Counted from the stretch's first letter, positions 1 through 9,172 are shown. The stretch is 64,000 nt of DNA from Lentisphaeria bacterium (GCA_024405215.1 JAKSPB010000006.1:22035-86034), one strand, 5' to 3'. Program-made: numbers and translations. Notes: generated by a model not told the origin, from the sequence alone.

Positions 1-401
1 AGGGGGATTTCATCTTTTTGATTCCAACATATTTCAGGAATGCTAAAAGTCTCGGAATTGTGTACAACCTCAAACTTAAGCTTTATATCAGAAGAATTTT
101 TCGAACAATTCTCACGCCGAAAAAGCGAAACGGCGACTTGATCCTTGGAATTGCTTAATGCCTTATATTCTATCCCGACGTTGGGATCGTCACGATTTGA
201 TAGAAAGGCAAAACTGCTCAAGCCTATTACACGCTCCTGGAAGAATTGCGAAGTGGCTGAATCAGAATCCCAAATGGAGATGACAACAGATGGTTCAGGA
301 TATTTTTCCACAACCACGACTGGACCAGTTGATTTTCGTTGGGAACACCCATAAAACAGAAATGATAAAACCAAACAGAATATGCAAAGAACAACTCTCA
401 T
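1..401 (-). CDS. putative lipoprotein, C-terminus beyond window edge
   Basis: The frame is open from the ATG at 401 to the left edge of the window, giving 133 codons without a stop, so the C-terminus is missing. The N-terminus has a short basic start, a hydrophobic stretch and a lipobox-like 'LSFLFYGCS' (Cys at about residue 19), which is what signal peptidase II substrates look like. The rest is polar with no recognised domain ('KYPEPSVVISIWDSDSA' follows the linker). It is AT-richer than the genes from 1.6 kb on. The function is unknown; the lipoprotein call rests only on the N-terminus. Confidence 0.6.
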   Translation of the reverse strand, partial: MRVVLCIFCLVLSFLFYGCSQRKSTGPVVVVEKYPEPSVVISIWDSDSATSQFFQERVIGLSSFAFLSNRDDPNVGIEYKALSNSKDQVAVSLFRRENCSKNSSDIKLKFEVVHNSETFSIPEICWNQKDEIP

Positions 402-641
402 TTTTTACCATCCGTTTTCTGCTAAAGATTCCGTAAAAAAAACTTCCAATCTTGCATAGTACCAAACCCACTCCTATGCTCATTCATTTTCTCAACAAGG
501 ATCCAAGAATTTTAGAGCAAAAAGCAAGGAATACTTTCACTCAATTGACGTTCATGTATTGATGGCTCGTTTTGTTCAATAATGACACTGCCTCTGCTCG
601 AATATTATGATACATTCGCCAGAAAAACACATGCCTCAAAA

Positions 642-1079
642 CTACTCTTTTTTATGCTGAAGGCATCCGTTCCCTAAATTGTTATTTAGTTCATCTATAA
701 TGTAGGCTTGCATATTTCGAAACCCATATTCCAAGAAAAAACAACCGTATGCCTTACCATTTCCTGAACCATCATGATCACCTCCTGTCAATGAAGTTGG
801 ATTTATCGTTGCAGAAATGTAATATCTTATTCCACCTGCAATATCCACAACTCTCACATATTCAGAATTGCGAAGGCATTCCGCAACAGAAGATAAAACC
901 ATAGTTGATGAAATGTCTATGACCTTTGAAGAAATTTGTTCGCCACAACATCCTTCTTTAGAATGGTCATGAATAAAAACCAAGCTGCCATTCCCTGAAG
1001 CTTCAGCATGAGAACAATCAGTTGCACAAAAAAAATCAACTAGAAAAAACAAAAAAAGAAAAAAGAAGAAATTTTTCAT
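642..1079 (-). CDS. small secreted protein of unknown function
   Basis: An open frame of about 145 residues. The ATG at 1079 gives a typical export signal ('MKNFFFFLFLFFLVDFFC'); an in-frame ATG five codons earlier (1094) would only add a polar tail. The mature part has several cysteines, including a Cys-Cys pair ('EGCCGEQ'), and a Gly/Asp-rich stretch ('TGGDHDGSGNGKAYG'). No Shine-Dalgarno is visible. Like the lipoprotein to its left it is AT-rich compared with the rest of the window. I do not recognise the family; exported and possibly disulphide-bonded is an inference from sequence. Confidence 0.55.
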   Translation of the reverse strand: MKNFFFFLFLFFLVDFFCATDCSHAEASGNGSLVFIHDHSKEGCCGEQISSKVIDISSTMVLSSVAECLRNSEYVRVVDIAGGIRYYISATINPTSLTGGDHDGSGNGKAYGCFFLEYGFRNMQAYIIDELNNNLGNGCLQHKKE

Positions 1080-1293
1080 CGTAGAATTTGCCAAATCAAA
1101 ATTAGGACTGATTAGGACTGCATTTAGATGCAGTAAGAACGATTAGGTAATTGCAAAAGTCCTTTTGAAAACTCTTTTCAAGGATTTCTGAAACAGTCTG
1201 ACTTCAAGTGTGCCAAAGGGGTAGTCCACCACGATGCGACATGCCCCGTCGGAGTGTCGCGAAGACGGAAGCACTAGGAGAAAAATGACCTAA

Positions 1294-1585
1294 AAATTGC
1301 AATCTACAATCACAGTCGTCCCACCACGACGGCATTGGAAGGCTCTGGAGTCATTGGGAGACAAGCCGCAGGCCTCGCTTCGCTCGACCTGCGGTTACCC
1401 TTCACACGGCCTGCTCCGCAGGCCTATGGAAAGACAGTGTTCAACAGAAAATGGCAGTCCCGCCTTAACACAGCCTGCACACAAAAAGGGGGGCTTGCAG
1501 ATTCAAGCTGCCTTGAGTTCAATTTCATCAGCTTTTTTCTCAATTTTCGAAATTATGGGACGGCTGTGATCTACAATTGCATAAT
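1294..1585. repeat. possible MITE-like element with imperfect terminal inverted repeats
   Basis: Two ends about 290 bp apart are inverted copies: 1294-1323 matches the reverse complement of 1556-1585 at about 21 of 30 positions, with an exact 7-base block (cgtccca) innermost and gcaat/atcacag blocks outside. The interior is GC-rich and holds a local inverted repeat around ccgcaggcc. Two overlapping open frames inside (90 and 84 codons) look non-coding. The whole 1080-1670 interval has no convincing gene. No target duplication was identified. Confidence 0.35.
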
Positions 1586-1670
1586 TTAACACAGTTCTTT
1601 TTTATGTCAAATTCTTCCACACGCATTCTTTCACCACATGGAATAGCCCCCCCCCCTTTTCCCCGTCATG

Positions 1671-2975
1671 TTACCGGAACAAATCCAGCAGCGCCTCCAC
1701 GAAAGGCGTCATTCCCGTGGCATTGGGATGGTTGATGGCGTTGATCATCAGGCTGGAATAGGGAATGCCCTGACGCCAGAAGCGTCCCCAGCGCAACGAT
1801 GCATCCGCCAAGGCGATGTGGTTCTGCGCCGTGAATTTCCGCAGCCCCGTGACATACTGGCGGGGATCCTGGTCGATATTCTTTTCGCCTTTCAGCCCCA
1901 TCATGTCCGGGCGGATGTAGTGCGGCGTCAGGATGATCCACTCCGCGCCAATCTCCTGGAAGTCCTTCTGGAGCTTTCCGTAGCGTTCAAAGACGAAATC
2001 CTCTTTCATGCCGCCGTCATTCACGAACTCCGAGACAATCAGGTCGGGCCTGACCGCCAGGACCTTCTCCGCATAGTTATGAACGGAACCTGAAGGTTCA
2101 TTCAGATAACTCGTGGTATTGCGACCGCCCCAGGCCTCCGTCACCAGCTCGATCTCCGCCTGCGGGAAGCGCTCGCGAAGACCAGCCACAAAGCGCTCCT
2201 GCCAGCGGCCTTCCGGATAATCCGGCAGGAAAGTCCCCACGGTCACGCTGTCTCCCCAGGCCAGAATCCGCACCTTCTCGCCGGCAGCCAGCTTGGCATA
2301 CGTGCGCGGAAGAAGTTCCTGCGCCTTTCCCGTAGCCCGGAGTTCCTGCGGGAACTCATTCTCCAGAATCGGGAAGAGGTTATCCTCCGAAAGCTTCGCA
2401 AGAGCGCCATTGTACCAGACGTTGGCCAGACGGACATCGCCATCCTCCAACGCCGCAGGCGCAGGATTGCCCGGATGGGGCACGCCCTGGCGCACTGCCA
2501 GAAGCCCCGCCTTGTCCAGCACGATGGCATCAATGCGGAGCTTCGCGTAGCGGTAATCCAGATAGACCGGCTGTTCCGCGCCGATACGCCCGTCAGGCAG
2601 CCGTCCCACGGTCCCCCAGTCTTCCGTCAGCTGGTAGTCCTTCCCGTTTTCGTAGATGACGGCATCTGCCTGATCGGAAGATTTCACCGCCAGCGTGCCG
2701 GGGCAGTATGCGTAACGCGTGGTGCACTCGTCCGCCCGGAAGCCCCGGGGACGCGTCCCCCGGCACCATCCGCCGGCCTTGGGATTATAGTCGTCCAGCT
2801 TCTCGTGGCGCTCGTTGCTGACCTCGAAAACGCTGGGCGGCGCCATGCGGACAATGCCGCTCTTGTCTCCGTAAGTCACTTGGATGGTCCAGTCGTCCAG
2901 CAGTTTCAAATCCGCAGGCTGCGCCAGAAGAGATGCCGTAAGAAGAGTCATAAGAAGTCCAGCAGAGAATTTCAT
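1671..2975 (-). CDS. secreted SGNH/GDSL-type hydrolase (putative carbohydrate esterase)
   Basis: Predicted exported esterase of 434 residues. The start at 2975 gives a signal peptide ('MKFSAGLLMTLLTASLLA') and has GGAG seven bases upstream; a longer frame begins at 3026. The first half looks like a beta-rich accessory domain. The second half carries SGNH blocks: 'ILAWGDSVTVGTF' (block I Ser), 'IVSEFVNDGG' (block III Asn) and 'INHPNATG' near the C-terminus for the catalytic His. Such enzymes usually deacylate polysaccharides or glycoconjugates. The substrate is not deducible; nearby GH130, CE15-like and GH36 genes make hemicellulose side chains plausible (inference). Confidence 0.75.
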   Translation of the reverse strand: MKFSAGLLMTLLTASLLAQPADLKLLDDWTIQVTYGDKSGIVRMAPPSVFEVSNERHEKLDDYNPKAGGWCRGTRPRGFRADECTTRYAYCPGTLAVKSSDQADAVIYENGKDYQLTEDWGTVGRLPDGRIGAEQPVYLDYRYAKLRIDAIVLDKAGLLAVRQGVPHPGNPAPAALEDGDVRLANVWYNGALAKLSEDNLFPILENEFPQELRATGKAQELLPRTYAKLAAGEKVRILAWGDSVTVGTFLPDYPEGRWQERFVAGLRERFPQAEIELVTEAWGGRNTTSYLNEPSGSVHNYAEKVLAVRPDLIVSEFVNDGGMKEDFVFERYGKLQKDFQEIGAEWIILTPHYIRPDMMGLKGEKNIDQDPRQYVTGLRKFTAQNHIALADASLRWGRFWRQGIPYSSLMINAINHPNATGMTPFVEALLDLFR

Positions 2976-3067
2976 GGTTTGCTCCGAAGGAAATGAGTAC
3001 ACACAGAAACCAAACGATCGCCCCATAAGATATCCTTCAAAACGTCATCGTCCGGCACCAATGAATC

Positions 3068-3179
3068 TTTTTTGGGGAAATTGCATCCTGAAATTACCTG
3101 CGCACTCAGACTTGGCATTTCCCCGAGGCTTGCGCCTCGGGCACAGGACAAGGCCGTGTCGCCAAGCCATAAAGGTTAC
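3068..3179. repeat. ~115-bp interspersed repeat, copy A
   Basis: First of two head-to-tail copies. It contains the internal hairpin cccgaggcttgcgcctcggg and the block cgtgtcgccaagccat. It aligns base for base with copy B at 3180-3295 and, in opposite orientation, with copies at 9003-9124 and 54599-54720. The ends in the better-kept copies are inverted (see the findings). Non-coding, between the divergently transcribed SGNH hydrolase and purine permease genes. Confidence 0.75.
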
Positions 3180-3295
3180 TTTTTGGGGATTACATACTTG
3201 AGTTGCCTGCATGTTCAGACTTGGCTTTTTTCCGAGGCTTGCGTCCCGGGCACGGGACAAGCCCGTGTCGCCAAGCCATAGCAGCGACTTAGACG
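3180..3295. repeat. ~115-bp interspersed repeat, copy B
   Basis: Second, directly adjacent copy of the element at 3068-3179. The left end 'ttacatacttgagttgcc' matches the inverted ends seen at 9003-9124 and 54599-54720; the core hairpin is partly degenerate (ccgaggcttgcgtcccggg). It lies about 100 bp before the permease start and may affect its transcription (inference). Confidence 0.75.
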
Positions 3296-3395
3296 TTTTT
3301 TTTCTCCGAACTTGTCACAATCACCAAAAACCTTATATAGTAACGTGTTTTTTCCTGTTTTTTCTCTTTCCATTTTTCTCAACACCAAAACGCTC

Positions 3396-4799
3396 ATGAA
3401 AAATCTTTTCAAACTTGACGAAAACAACACCACCTTGGGACGCGAACTTCTAGCCGGCCTGACCACCTTCCTGGCCATGGCCTACATCCTGGCGGTCAAC
3501 CCAAACATCCTTTCCGTCTCCGGAATGCCCGCCGACGGCGTCTTCATCGCCACCGCCATCGCCTCCTTCATCGGCACGGCCCTCATGGCCTTCTTCGCCA
3601 ACTATCCCTTCGCATTGGCTCCCGGCATGGGCCTGAACGCCTACTTCGCCTTCACCGTCGTCGGCGCCATGGGCTACTCCTGGCAATTCGCGCTGCTGGC
3701 GGTCTTCGTGGAAGGCCTGATCTTCCTGGCACTCTCCGTCACCAAGGTCCGTGAGAGCCTCTTCAACTGCATCCCCTTGACTCTCAAGACTGCCGTCAGC
3801 GTCGGCATCGGCCTCTTCATCGCTTTCATCGCCATGCAGGGCGCACACATCATCGTGAACAACGACGCCACCCTGGTAGGCCTGCAGGCTTTCGGTCAGG
3901 ACAACATCCACAACCACGGCATCTGCGCCGTCCTCGCCATCGTCGGCACCCTGATCACCGGCTGGCTTTTGGTCAAGAAGGTCCGCGGCGGAATCCTCTT
4001 CGGAATCCTGATCACCTGGCTCCTGGGCATCGCCGCACAGCTATCCGGACTCTACGAAGTCACCCCTGAAGTCGGATGCTATTCCCTCATCCCCAAGCTG
4101 AGCTTCGACACCTTCGCAAACTCCTTCAAGCATTTCAGCGAAATCTTCGGCGCCCTCTTCTCCTCCTCCAACTGGACCCTCCGGGGCTCTGAATCCGTCG
4201 GTTTCGCCCTGGTGAAGTCCACCAACTTCATCATCATCATCTTCGCATTCATGTTCGTTGACATCTTCGACACCATGGGCACCCTCATCGGCGTCTCCAC
4301 CAAGGCGAACATGCTGGACAAGGACGGCAAGCTGCCCCGCATCAAGGGCGCCCTGCTCTCCGACTCCCTGGCCACCTCCTTCGGCGCCGTCCTGGGCACC
4401 TCCACCGTCACCACTTTCGTGGAATCCGCCTCTGGCGTGGCCGAAGGCGGTCGCACGGGCCTGACAGCGCTGTTCACCTCCTTCCTCTTCCTTCTCTCCA
4501 TCCTCTTCGCCCCCATCTTCCTGGCCATCCCCTCCTTCGCCACCGCACCTGCCCTGATCATCGTGGGATTCTACATGATGTCCGGCGTCACCAAGATCGA
4601 CTTCAACGACTACCTCAACTCCATCCCCGCCTACCTGACCATCCTCTTCATGCCCTTCGCCTACAGCATCTCCGAGGGAATCTGCGCGGGAATCATCTCC
4701 TGGACCCTGCTGAATTTCTGCTCTCCCCGCCGCAAGGACATCAATCCCCTGATGTATGTCCTCACCATCCTCTTCCTCGCCAAATACGTGGTGCTGTAA
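3396..4799 (+). CDS. NCS2-family purine (hypoxanthine/guanine type) permease
   Basis: Inner-membrane nucleobase transporter of 467 residues with about a dozen hydrophobic segments. The N-terminus 'LGRELLAGLTTFLAMAYIL' followed by a conserved 'VNP' and 'ALAPGMGLNAYF' is diagnostic of the AzgA/PbuG-like branch of NCS2, which imports adenine, guanine or hypoxanthine with protons. 'DIFDTMGTLIGV' and 'GTSTVTTFVESASGVAEGGRTGLT' are the other two signature stretches. I chose the ATG at 3396 because homologues start near this point; the open frame extends 28 codons further upstream. No Shine-Dalgarno and no purine-riboswitch-like aptamer is visible upstream. It is followed by a hairpin terminator. 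Confidence 0.88.
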   Translation: MKNLFKLDENNTTLGRELLAGLTTFLAMAYILAVNPNILSVSGMPADGVFIATAIASFIGTALMAFFANYPFALAPGMGLNAYFAFTVVGAMGYSWQFALLAVFVEGLIFLALSVTKVRESLFNCIPLTLKTAVSVGIGLFIAFIAMQGAHIIVNNDATLVGLQAFGQDNIHNHGICAVLAIVGTLITGWLLVKKVRGGILFGILITWLLGIAAQLSGLYEVTPEVGCYSLIPKLSFDTFANSFKHFSEIFGALFSSSNWTLRGSESVGFALVKSTNFIIIIFAFMFVDIFDTMGTLIGVSTKANMLDKDGKLPRIKGALLSDSLATSFGAVLGTSTVTTFVESASGVAEGGRTGLTALFTSFLFLLSILFAPIFLAIPSFATAPALIIVGFYMMSGVTKIDFNDYLNSIPAYLTILFMPFAYSISEGICAGIISWTLLNFCSPRRKDINPLMYVLTILFLAKYVVL

Positions 4800-4827
4800 A
4801 TTGACCCGACGTCCATCCTAAACGCGC

Positions 4828-4880
4828 AAAGGGACTGCCGTAAAACCTCATCTTGAGATCGCGGCAGTCCCTTTCCTGTT
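4828..4880 (+). terminator. rho-independent terminator after the purine permease
   Basis: Perfect 13-bp stem (aaagggactgccg at 4828-4840, cggcagtcccttt at 4862-4874) with a 21-nt loop and a pyrimidine-rich tail, 28 bp after the permease stop. The loop (aaaacctca) and tail (tttcctgttt) match the hairpins at 17510 and, inverted, 47981, so it belongs to a terminator-like repeat family. Confidence 0.7.
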
Positions 4881-5071
4881 TCCCTCCTTCGACGGAAACT
4901 TTTTGCAAATGCGTTTTCACTTGACTATGCCGTGAAACTTTGCGAAAAGATAGATGTTTTCCTAACCCATTTGCCTATTGTGTCTTCCATTCCGCAATAC
5001 ATTATCAAAAAGTCCCAAAGAGGCAGTTGAAAATTACCTCCAAGAACAACATCTATTGTTTTCCTCTCCCC

Positions 5072-7033
5072 ATGCCTTGTCTGAAAAAACTCTCGGCGGC
5101 ACTGCGGCCTCTGGTGGCCACGCGCTTTGGTGGACTGACATTCGCCTTTCTGGTCTGGATTGTCCTTTCCTTCCTGCTCCGCGTCTTCCTGACGCTCTGG
5201 AGCTGGAATAGCTGCGACCACTCCCCGCTGGCGCTGCTGACCGCATTCGCCGTGGGATTCCTGTTGGACTGCGCCGGCGCCGCATACGCAGCCGTCCTCC
5301 CGGCACTTTACCTGGCGGTGATTCCCCAATCCCTATTCGCCAGACGCTGGCACCAGCAGATGCTTTCCGCCCTCCTCGTGGTGGCGATGTGCTGCATGGT
5401 CTTCTCCATTCCGGCGGAAATCTTCTTCTGGGAGGAATTCACCTGCCGCTTCAATTTCATCGCCGTGGACTATCTCGTCTATACCACGGAAGTCCTGGAC
5501 AACATCTGGCAATCCTATCCCGTGGTCTGGCTGGTCCTGGGCGTCGTGGCCATCGCAGGCGCATTCTACGCCTTCTTCAAGGCATGCGGCGCATTGAAGC
5601 TCTGGTTCTCCTCCAACCAGCCATGGAAGACGCGCATGGCCACCCTCGGCAGTATTTTGGCGGCGGCATTGCTCTGCCTATTCTTCCTGCCGGACAACAT
5701 CCGCAACCGCATCAGTCCGGAGAACTGCGTGAACCAGGAGCTGGCCGGAAGCGGACCGCATGACTTCTGCGCCGCATACTTCAACAACCAGCTCACCTAC
5801 GAGCGCTTCTACGCCACCCTGCCCACGGAAAAGGCCGCAGCCCTCACCCGCGCACAGCTCCCTGACTGCCTGCCACCGAAGGACGACCTGGACATCACCC
5901 ACCAGGTGACCGCCACCGGCCCCGAACACAACTGGAACGTGATTCTCGTAGTCTGCGAAAGCCTCTCCGCCGAGTTCACCAGCCTCTCCACGGAAAAATC
6001 CCGCACGCCGAATTTTGACAAAATGATGGACGGCGGCATCGTCCTGGAACGGCTTTTCGCCACCGGGACCCGGACAGTCCGAGGCCTGGAAGCCGTCACG
6101 CTCTCCCTGCCGCCCACGCCCGGACAGTCCATCCTGCGCCGTCCCGGCAGCGAAAACATGTTCTCCCTCTCCACGCTTTTCCGCGCCCACGGCTATGACT
6201 GCACCTTCCTCTATGGCGGATACGGTGTCTTCGACAACATGAACGACTTCTTCCAATCCAATGGCTACGAGATCCTGGACCGCGCCTCCGACCTGGCGAC
6301 GCCCCAGACCTTCAGCAACGCCTGGGGCGTCTGCGACGAAGACATCTACCAGTGGGCACTGGCTGACGCAGACCGCAGTTTCCAGCATGGAAAGCCCTTC
6401 CATCAGTTGATTCTCCTGACCTCCAACCATCGTCCCTACACCTTCCCCGAAGGCGCCATCGACGCCCCACAGAAACGCCGTTCCTCCGCCGTGAAATACA
6501 CCGACCACGCCATCGGAAAGTTCATCCGCGATGCAGAAGGGCATCCCTGGTTCGACAACACCCTCTTCGTCTTCGTCGCCGATCACTGCCACAGCACTTC
6601 CGGACGCAAATCCCTGCCCTTGGGGAAATACCACATCCCCGCACTCTTCTACAACCCCAAACTGGTCGCACCAAGGCGAGTCAACAAGGTCTGCAGCCAG
6701 ATGGACATCGCGCCTACCATTTTCGGACTGCTGAACTGGTCATACGAAAGCCAATTCATGGGGCGGGATGTCCTGAAGGAAGACGGACTCCCCGAACGCG
6801 CCTTCCTGGGGACCTTCCAGAAGCTGGGACGGCTTGACGCCGCAACCGGAATCATGACCATCCTCTCTCCCAACAGCCAAGTGGAGTTCTGCCAATGGGA
6901 ACTGACACCGCCCTTCAATGCCATTGAGAATGCGCCGGTCCAGGACGACGCGTCCCTCTGCACCGCATTCTACCAGGTCTCCAGCCAGCGCTTCCAGAAA
7001 CGCGCGGAAAACGCCACTTCCCCATGCAAATGA
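5072..7033 (+). CDS. LTA-synthase-like membrane sulfatase (phosphoglycerol/phosphoethanolamine transferase family)
   Basis: 653-residue membrane enzyme. About five transmembrane helices occupy residues 1-215, then a periplasmic alkaline-phosphatase/sulfatase fold. Metal and nucleophile motifs are in order: 'ILVVCESLSAEF' (metal Glu), 'ATGTRTVRGLEA' (probable Thr nucleophile near residue 335), 'FVFVADHCHST' (Asp-His) and 'LGKYHIPALFY'. This architecture is that of LtaS, MdoB/OpgB and related transferases that move a polar head group from phospholipid to a glycan or lipid. The ATG at 5072 is preferred because the helices begin just after it. It overlaps the next gene by 10 bp, and the PAP2 partner may dephosphorylate or recycle the lipid product (inference). 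The organism makes LPS, so true LTA synthesis is unlikely. Confidence 0.82.
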   Translation: MPCLKKLSAALRPLVATRFGGLTFAFLVWIVLSFLLRVFLTLWSWNSCDHSPLALLTAFAVGFLLDCAGAAYAAVLPALYLAVIPQSLFARRWHQQMLSALLVVAMCCMVFSIPAEIFFWEEFTCRFNFIAVDYLVYTTEVLDNIWQSYPVVWLVLGVVAIAGAFYAFFKACGALKLWFSSNQPWKTRMATLGSILAAALLCLFFLPDNIRNRISPENCVNQELAGSGPHDFCAAYFNNQLTYERFYATLPTEKAAALTRAQLPDCLPPKDDLDITHQVTATGPEHNWNVILVVCESLSAEFTSLSTEKSRTPNFDKMMDGGIVLERLFATGTRTVRGLEAVTLSLPPTPGQSILRRPGSENMFSLSTLFRAHGYDCTFLYGGYGVFDNMNDFFQSNGYEILDRASDLATPQTFSNAWGVCDEDIYQWALADADRSFQHGKPFHQLILLTSNHRPYTFPEGAIDAPQKRRSSAVKYTDHAIGKFIRDAEGHPWFDNTLFVFVADHCHSTSGRKSLPLGKYHIPALFYNPKLVAPRRVNKVCSQMDIAPTIFGLLNWSYESQFMGRDVLKEDGLPERAFLGTFQKLGRLDAATGIMTILSPNSQVEFCQWELTPPFNAIENAPVQDDASLCTAFYQVSSQRFQKRAENATSPCK

Positions 7034-7755
7034 CCAACGAAAAAGACCTACTCTTCCGTTCCTGGAGCAGCGTCGCCATCCCCGCGCTGCTTCTTCTGGC
7101 GACGATTCTCGCCTTCGAGTTCACGGAGTGGGACATCGCCATCCAGGACCGCTTCTACTCCCTTGAACAAGGATGGCTCATACACTTTGACAACCACGAC
7201 ACCTATAAAGGACTGGCTCTCTTCTATTACACCCTGCCGAAATTCCTGCTGGGAATCTTCGGCGGATGCCTGTTGCTCCTGACGCTCTTCCCCCAAAAAC
7301 TGCGCACGAAGGCCTCCCGTGCGCAGCTCGTCTTCGTCATCGTCTGCCTTGTCGCCATCCCTTGCACGGTGTCGTTCCTGAAAAGCCACACCAATATGCC
7401 GTATCCCTGCAAGATTGAACGCTACGGCGGCAAAGCCCCGCACAGGAAACTCCACCAGGCCATCGCCGCCTATTTTGACAAATCCCTGAAACTCTACAAA
7501 GGCTGGCCCGGCGGACATGCCAGCGGCGGCTTCGCCCTCATGGGGCTGGCATTCGCCCCAAAATCACGCAGACGGCGCAAAATCGGATTCGCCATCGCCA
7601 CCGTTGCGGGATTCTTCATGGGACTGGGACATACTTTGGACGGATGCCACTTCTTCAGCCACAACCTGGTCTCCTGGACCATCGCCTGGCTCATCGCCGC
7701 ACTGCTCTACCAATTGTGGATTTACGCAGAACGCAAGCGGCCCCGCCTTGCCTGA
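7024..7755 (+). CDS. PAP2-family membrane phosphatase
   Basis: 243-residue integral membrane protein with about five hydrophobic helices. It shows the three phosphatase motifs of the PAP2 superfamily: a degenerate first motif around 'KSHTNMPYPC', 'GWPGGHASGG' (second, PSGH-like) and 'LGHTLDGCHFFSHNLVSW' with the catalytic His (third). The family removes terminal phosphates from lipids such as phosphatidate, undecaprenyl-PP or lipid A. The start lies inside the end of the sulfatase gene (atgcaaatga), so the two are translationally coupled and likely act in one envelope pathway. Specificity cannot be read from the sequence. Confidence 0.82.
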   Translation: MQMTNEKDLLFRSWSSVAIPALLLLATILAFEFTEWDIAIQDRFYSLEQGWLIHFDNHDTYKGLALFYYTLPKFLLGIFGGCLLLLTLFPQKLRTKASRAQLVFVIVCLVAIPCTVSFLKSHTNMPYPCKIERYGGKAPHRKLHQAIAAYFDKSLKLYKGWPGGHASGGFALMGLAFAPKSRRRRKIGFAIATVAGFFMGLGHTLDGCHFFSHNLVSWTIAWLIAALLYQLWIYAERKRPRLA

Positions 7756-7758
7756 CCA

Positions 7759-7820
7759 GTCGGACGGGTCGACGGGTCGGACGGGTCGGACGGGTCGGAC
7801 TAGTCGGACGGGTCGGACTA
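7759..7820. repeat. 9-bp tandem repeat (gtcggacgg / gtcggacta), seven units
   Basis: Seven head-to-tail copies of a GC-rich 9-mer, one shortened to 8 bases and two ending in cta instead of cgg. The array fills the entire gap between the convergent PAP2 and tyrosine phosphatase stop codons. Its position fits a transcription-end element or a simple slippage array. Confidence 0.85.
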
Positions 7821-7821
7821 G

Positions 7822-8985
7822 TTATTTCAGCACGGGGGAAACGGGGAAGGCATCCGTTCCCAGGATATTCCGCTGAATGGCCAGGATTTCCTCCTTGGCC
7901 AGGCCGCAGGCCAGCAGAAAGCGCTCCGCCTTGTATTGCAGGGGTTCTTCGGCTTCGCCATACTTCTCCAGGCCGGCCAGCAATTCATCGACCCTGTTGA
8001 AGCGCCGAATGTCATGGAAGGAAGTCAAGACGTAATCCAGACGAATGTCATCGCGGGAGCATCCCACCAGCGCCTCCAGCAGAAAAGCCGTGGTCCCCGT
8101 ACGGTCGGCGCCGGCGATGCAGTGGAAGATGAGAGGATAGTTCTCCGGATCGGCGAAATTGCGCAGCATGTCCCGATAGGCAACCATGCCTTTTTCACTG
8201 TAAAGGTAGTTGGCGTACGCGCCAACCGCCGCATGGATGTATTTCACCGCAGGTCCGGCGGGGGACTCCGCCATTTTGGCGGTCTCGACGTCGCTGCGCA
8301 GATCCACCTCGCAGCGAAGCTTCATCACGTTGCGGACAATCTTCTGGCCCTCCTCGGTAAGAACGCACTTGCCGGGGGTCTTGCCGCCATCGTTGGAGTT
8401 GTTGTTCAGGCCGCCGGAACGGTAGACGCGACCGTAGGGAATGCGCAGGCCGTTCATGACTTGCTTGCCGCCCAGGTCCCGCACATTCCACATGTCCGGC
8501 ACATACATCACCCGCCAGCCGCAATCCTCCACCGTGAAGGAATGGACGGCGCTCTCTGCCGTGAGGGAATTATCCGCGCGGGACAGACTCTGAATCTTCC
8601 AATAGTACGTCTTGCCGGGCTCCAGATTCTGCAAATTGAAATTCCGGCTCGCATTGGCCAGAATCCGCGCATCCGTCAATTCCGGATTGTCCCCCAGGCA
8701 AACCTGGAACTTGACCTTATCCCGGTCGCCATCGAAACTGAACCGGAAGGCAACGCCGGTCGGCATCGAACCGTTCTTATCCATCGGAAGCTGGTCCAGC
8801 AGACGGGAATCCTGCCAGAAGGCCTCCACCTGTTCCATGGGCAGCCGCAGGACGACCTGCTGAATCGCCCGCAACGGCGACACCACCGCCTTGTCCAGCG
8901 GCCGCACAAGCGTGATTTTGTCCTCCGCAAACAGTGCGAAGGCACAGGTCAGGAACAACGCGGCAACAAAGGAAAACCGTTTCAT
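7822..8985 (-). CDS. secreted tyrosine-protein phosphatase (Y_phosphatase3-like) with N-terminal accessory domain
   Basis: 387 residues with a signal peptide ('MKRFSFVAALFLTCAFALFA'). Residues about 25-150 form a fibronectin-III-like accessory region ('LEPGKTYYWKIQSLSRAD'). The catalytic domain begins at 'VRDLGGKQVMNGLRIPYGR' and has the CX5R loop 'FHCIAGADRTGTTAFL', the signature of the IphP/MptpB-like tyrosine phosphatases. The 'NVRDLGG...GRVYRSG' stretch is also typical of that family. It probably acts in the periplasm or outside the cell; its substrate could be a phosphoprotein or phospholipid. A copy of the ~115-bp repeat lies directly upstream. Confidence 0.85.
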   Translation of the reverse strand: MKRFSFVAALFLTCAFALFAEDKITLVRPLDKAVVSPLRAIQQVVLRLPMEQVEAFWQDSRLLDQLPMDKNGSMPTGVAFRFSFDGDRDKVKFQVCLGDNPELTDARILANASRNFNLQNLEPGKTYYWKIQSLSRADNSLTAESAVHSFTVEDCGWRVMYVPDMWNVRDLGGKQVMNGLRIPYGRVYRSGGLNNNSNDGGKTPGKCVLTEEGQKIVRNVMKLRCEVDLRSDVETAKMAESPAGPAVKYIHAAVGAYANYLYSEKGMVAYRDMLRNFADPENYPLIFHCIAGADRTGTTAFLLEALVGCSRDDIRLDYVLTSFHDIRRFNRVDELLAGLEKYGEAEEPLQYKAERFLLACGLAKEEILAIQRNILGTDAFPVSPVLK

Positions 8986-9002
8986 AAAGACTCCTTTTCA
9001 TT

Positions 9003-9124
9003 TGGAAACCACATACTTATGTCGCCGTTTATGGATTGACTACACGGACTTGTCCTGTGCCCAAGGCGCAAGCCTCGGGAAATTGTCAAGTTCAAATACG
9101 CAGGCAACTTAAGTATGCAATTCC
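9003..9124. repeat. ~115-bp interspersed repeat, copy C (inverted relative to A/B)
   Basis: Same element as at 3068-3295 in opposite orientation. Ends catacttatgtcgcc and ggcaacttaagtatg are near-perfect inverted repeats; the interior has cacggacttgtcctgtgccc and the hairpin-forming aaggcgcaagcctcggg. It sits between the tyrosine phosphatase start and the GH130 stop. Confidence 0.75.
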
Positions 9125-9172
9125 TTTTCTATTTGGGTTCAAGAGGAAACGGCGGATAATTTATCACATCAT

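Noticed and set aside
3296..3395. Purine riboswitch before the purine permease
   Set aside because: The leader lacks the conserved P2/P3 loop sequences of the purine aptamer.
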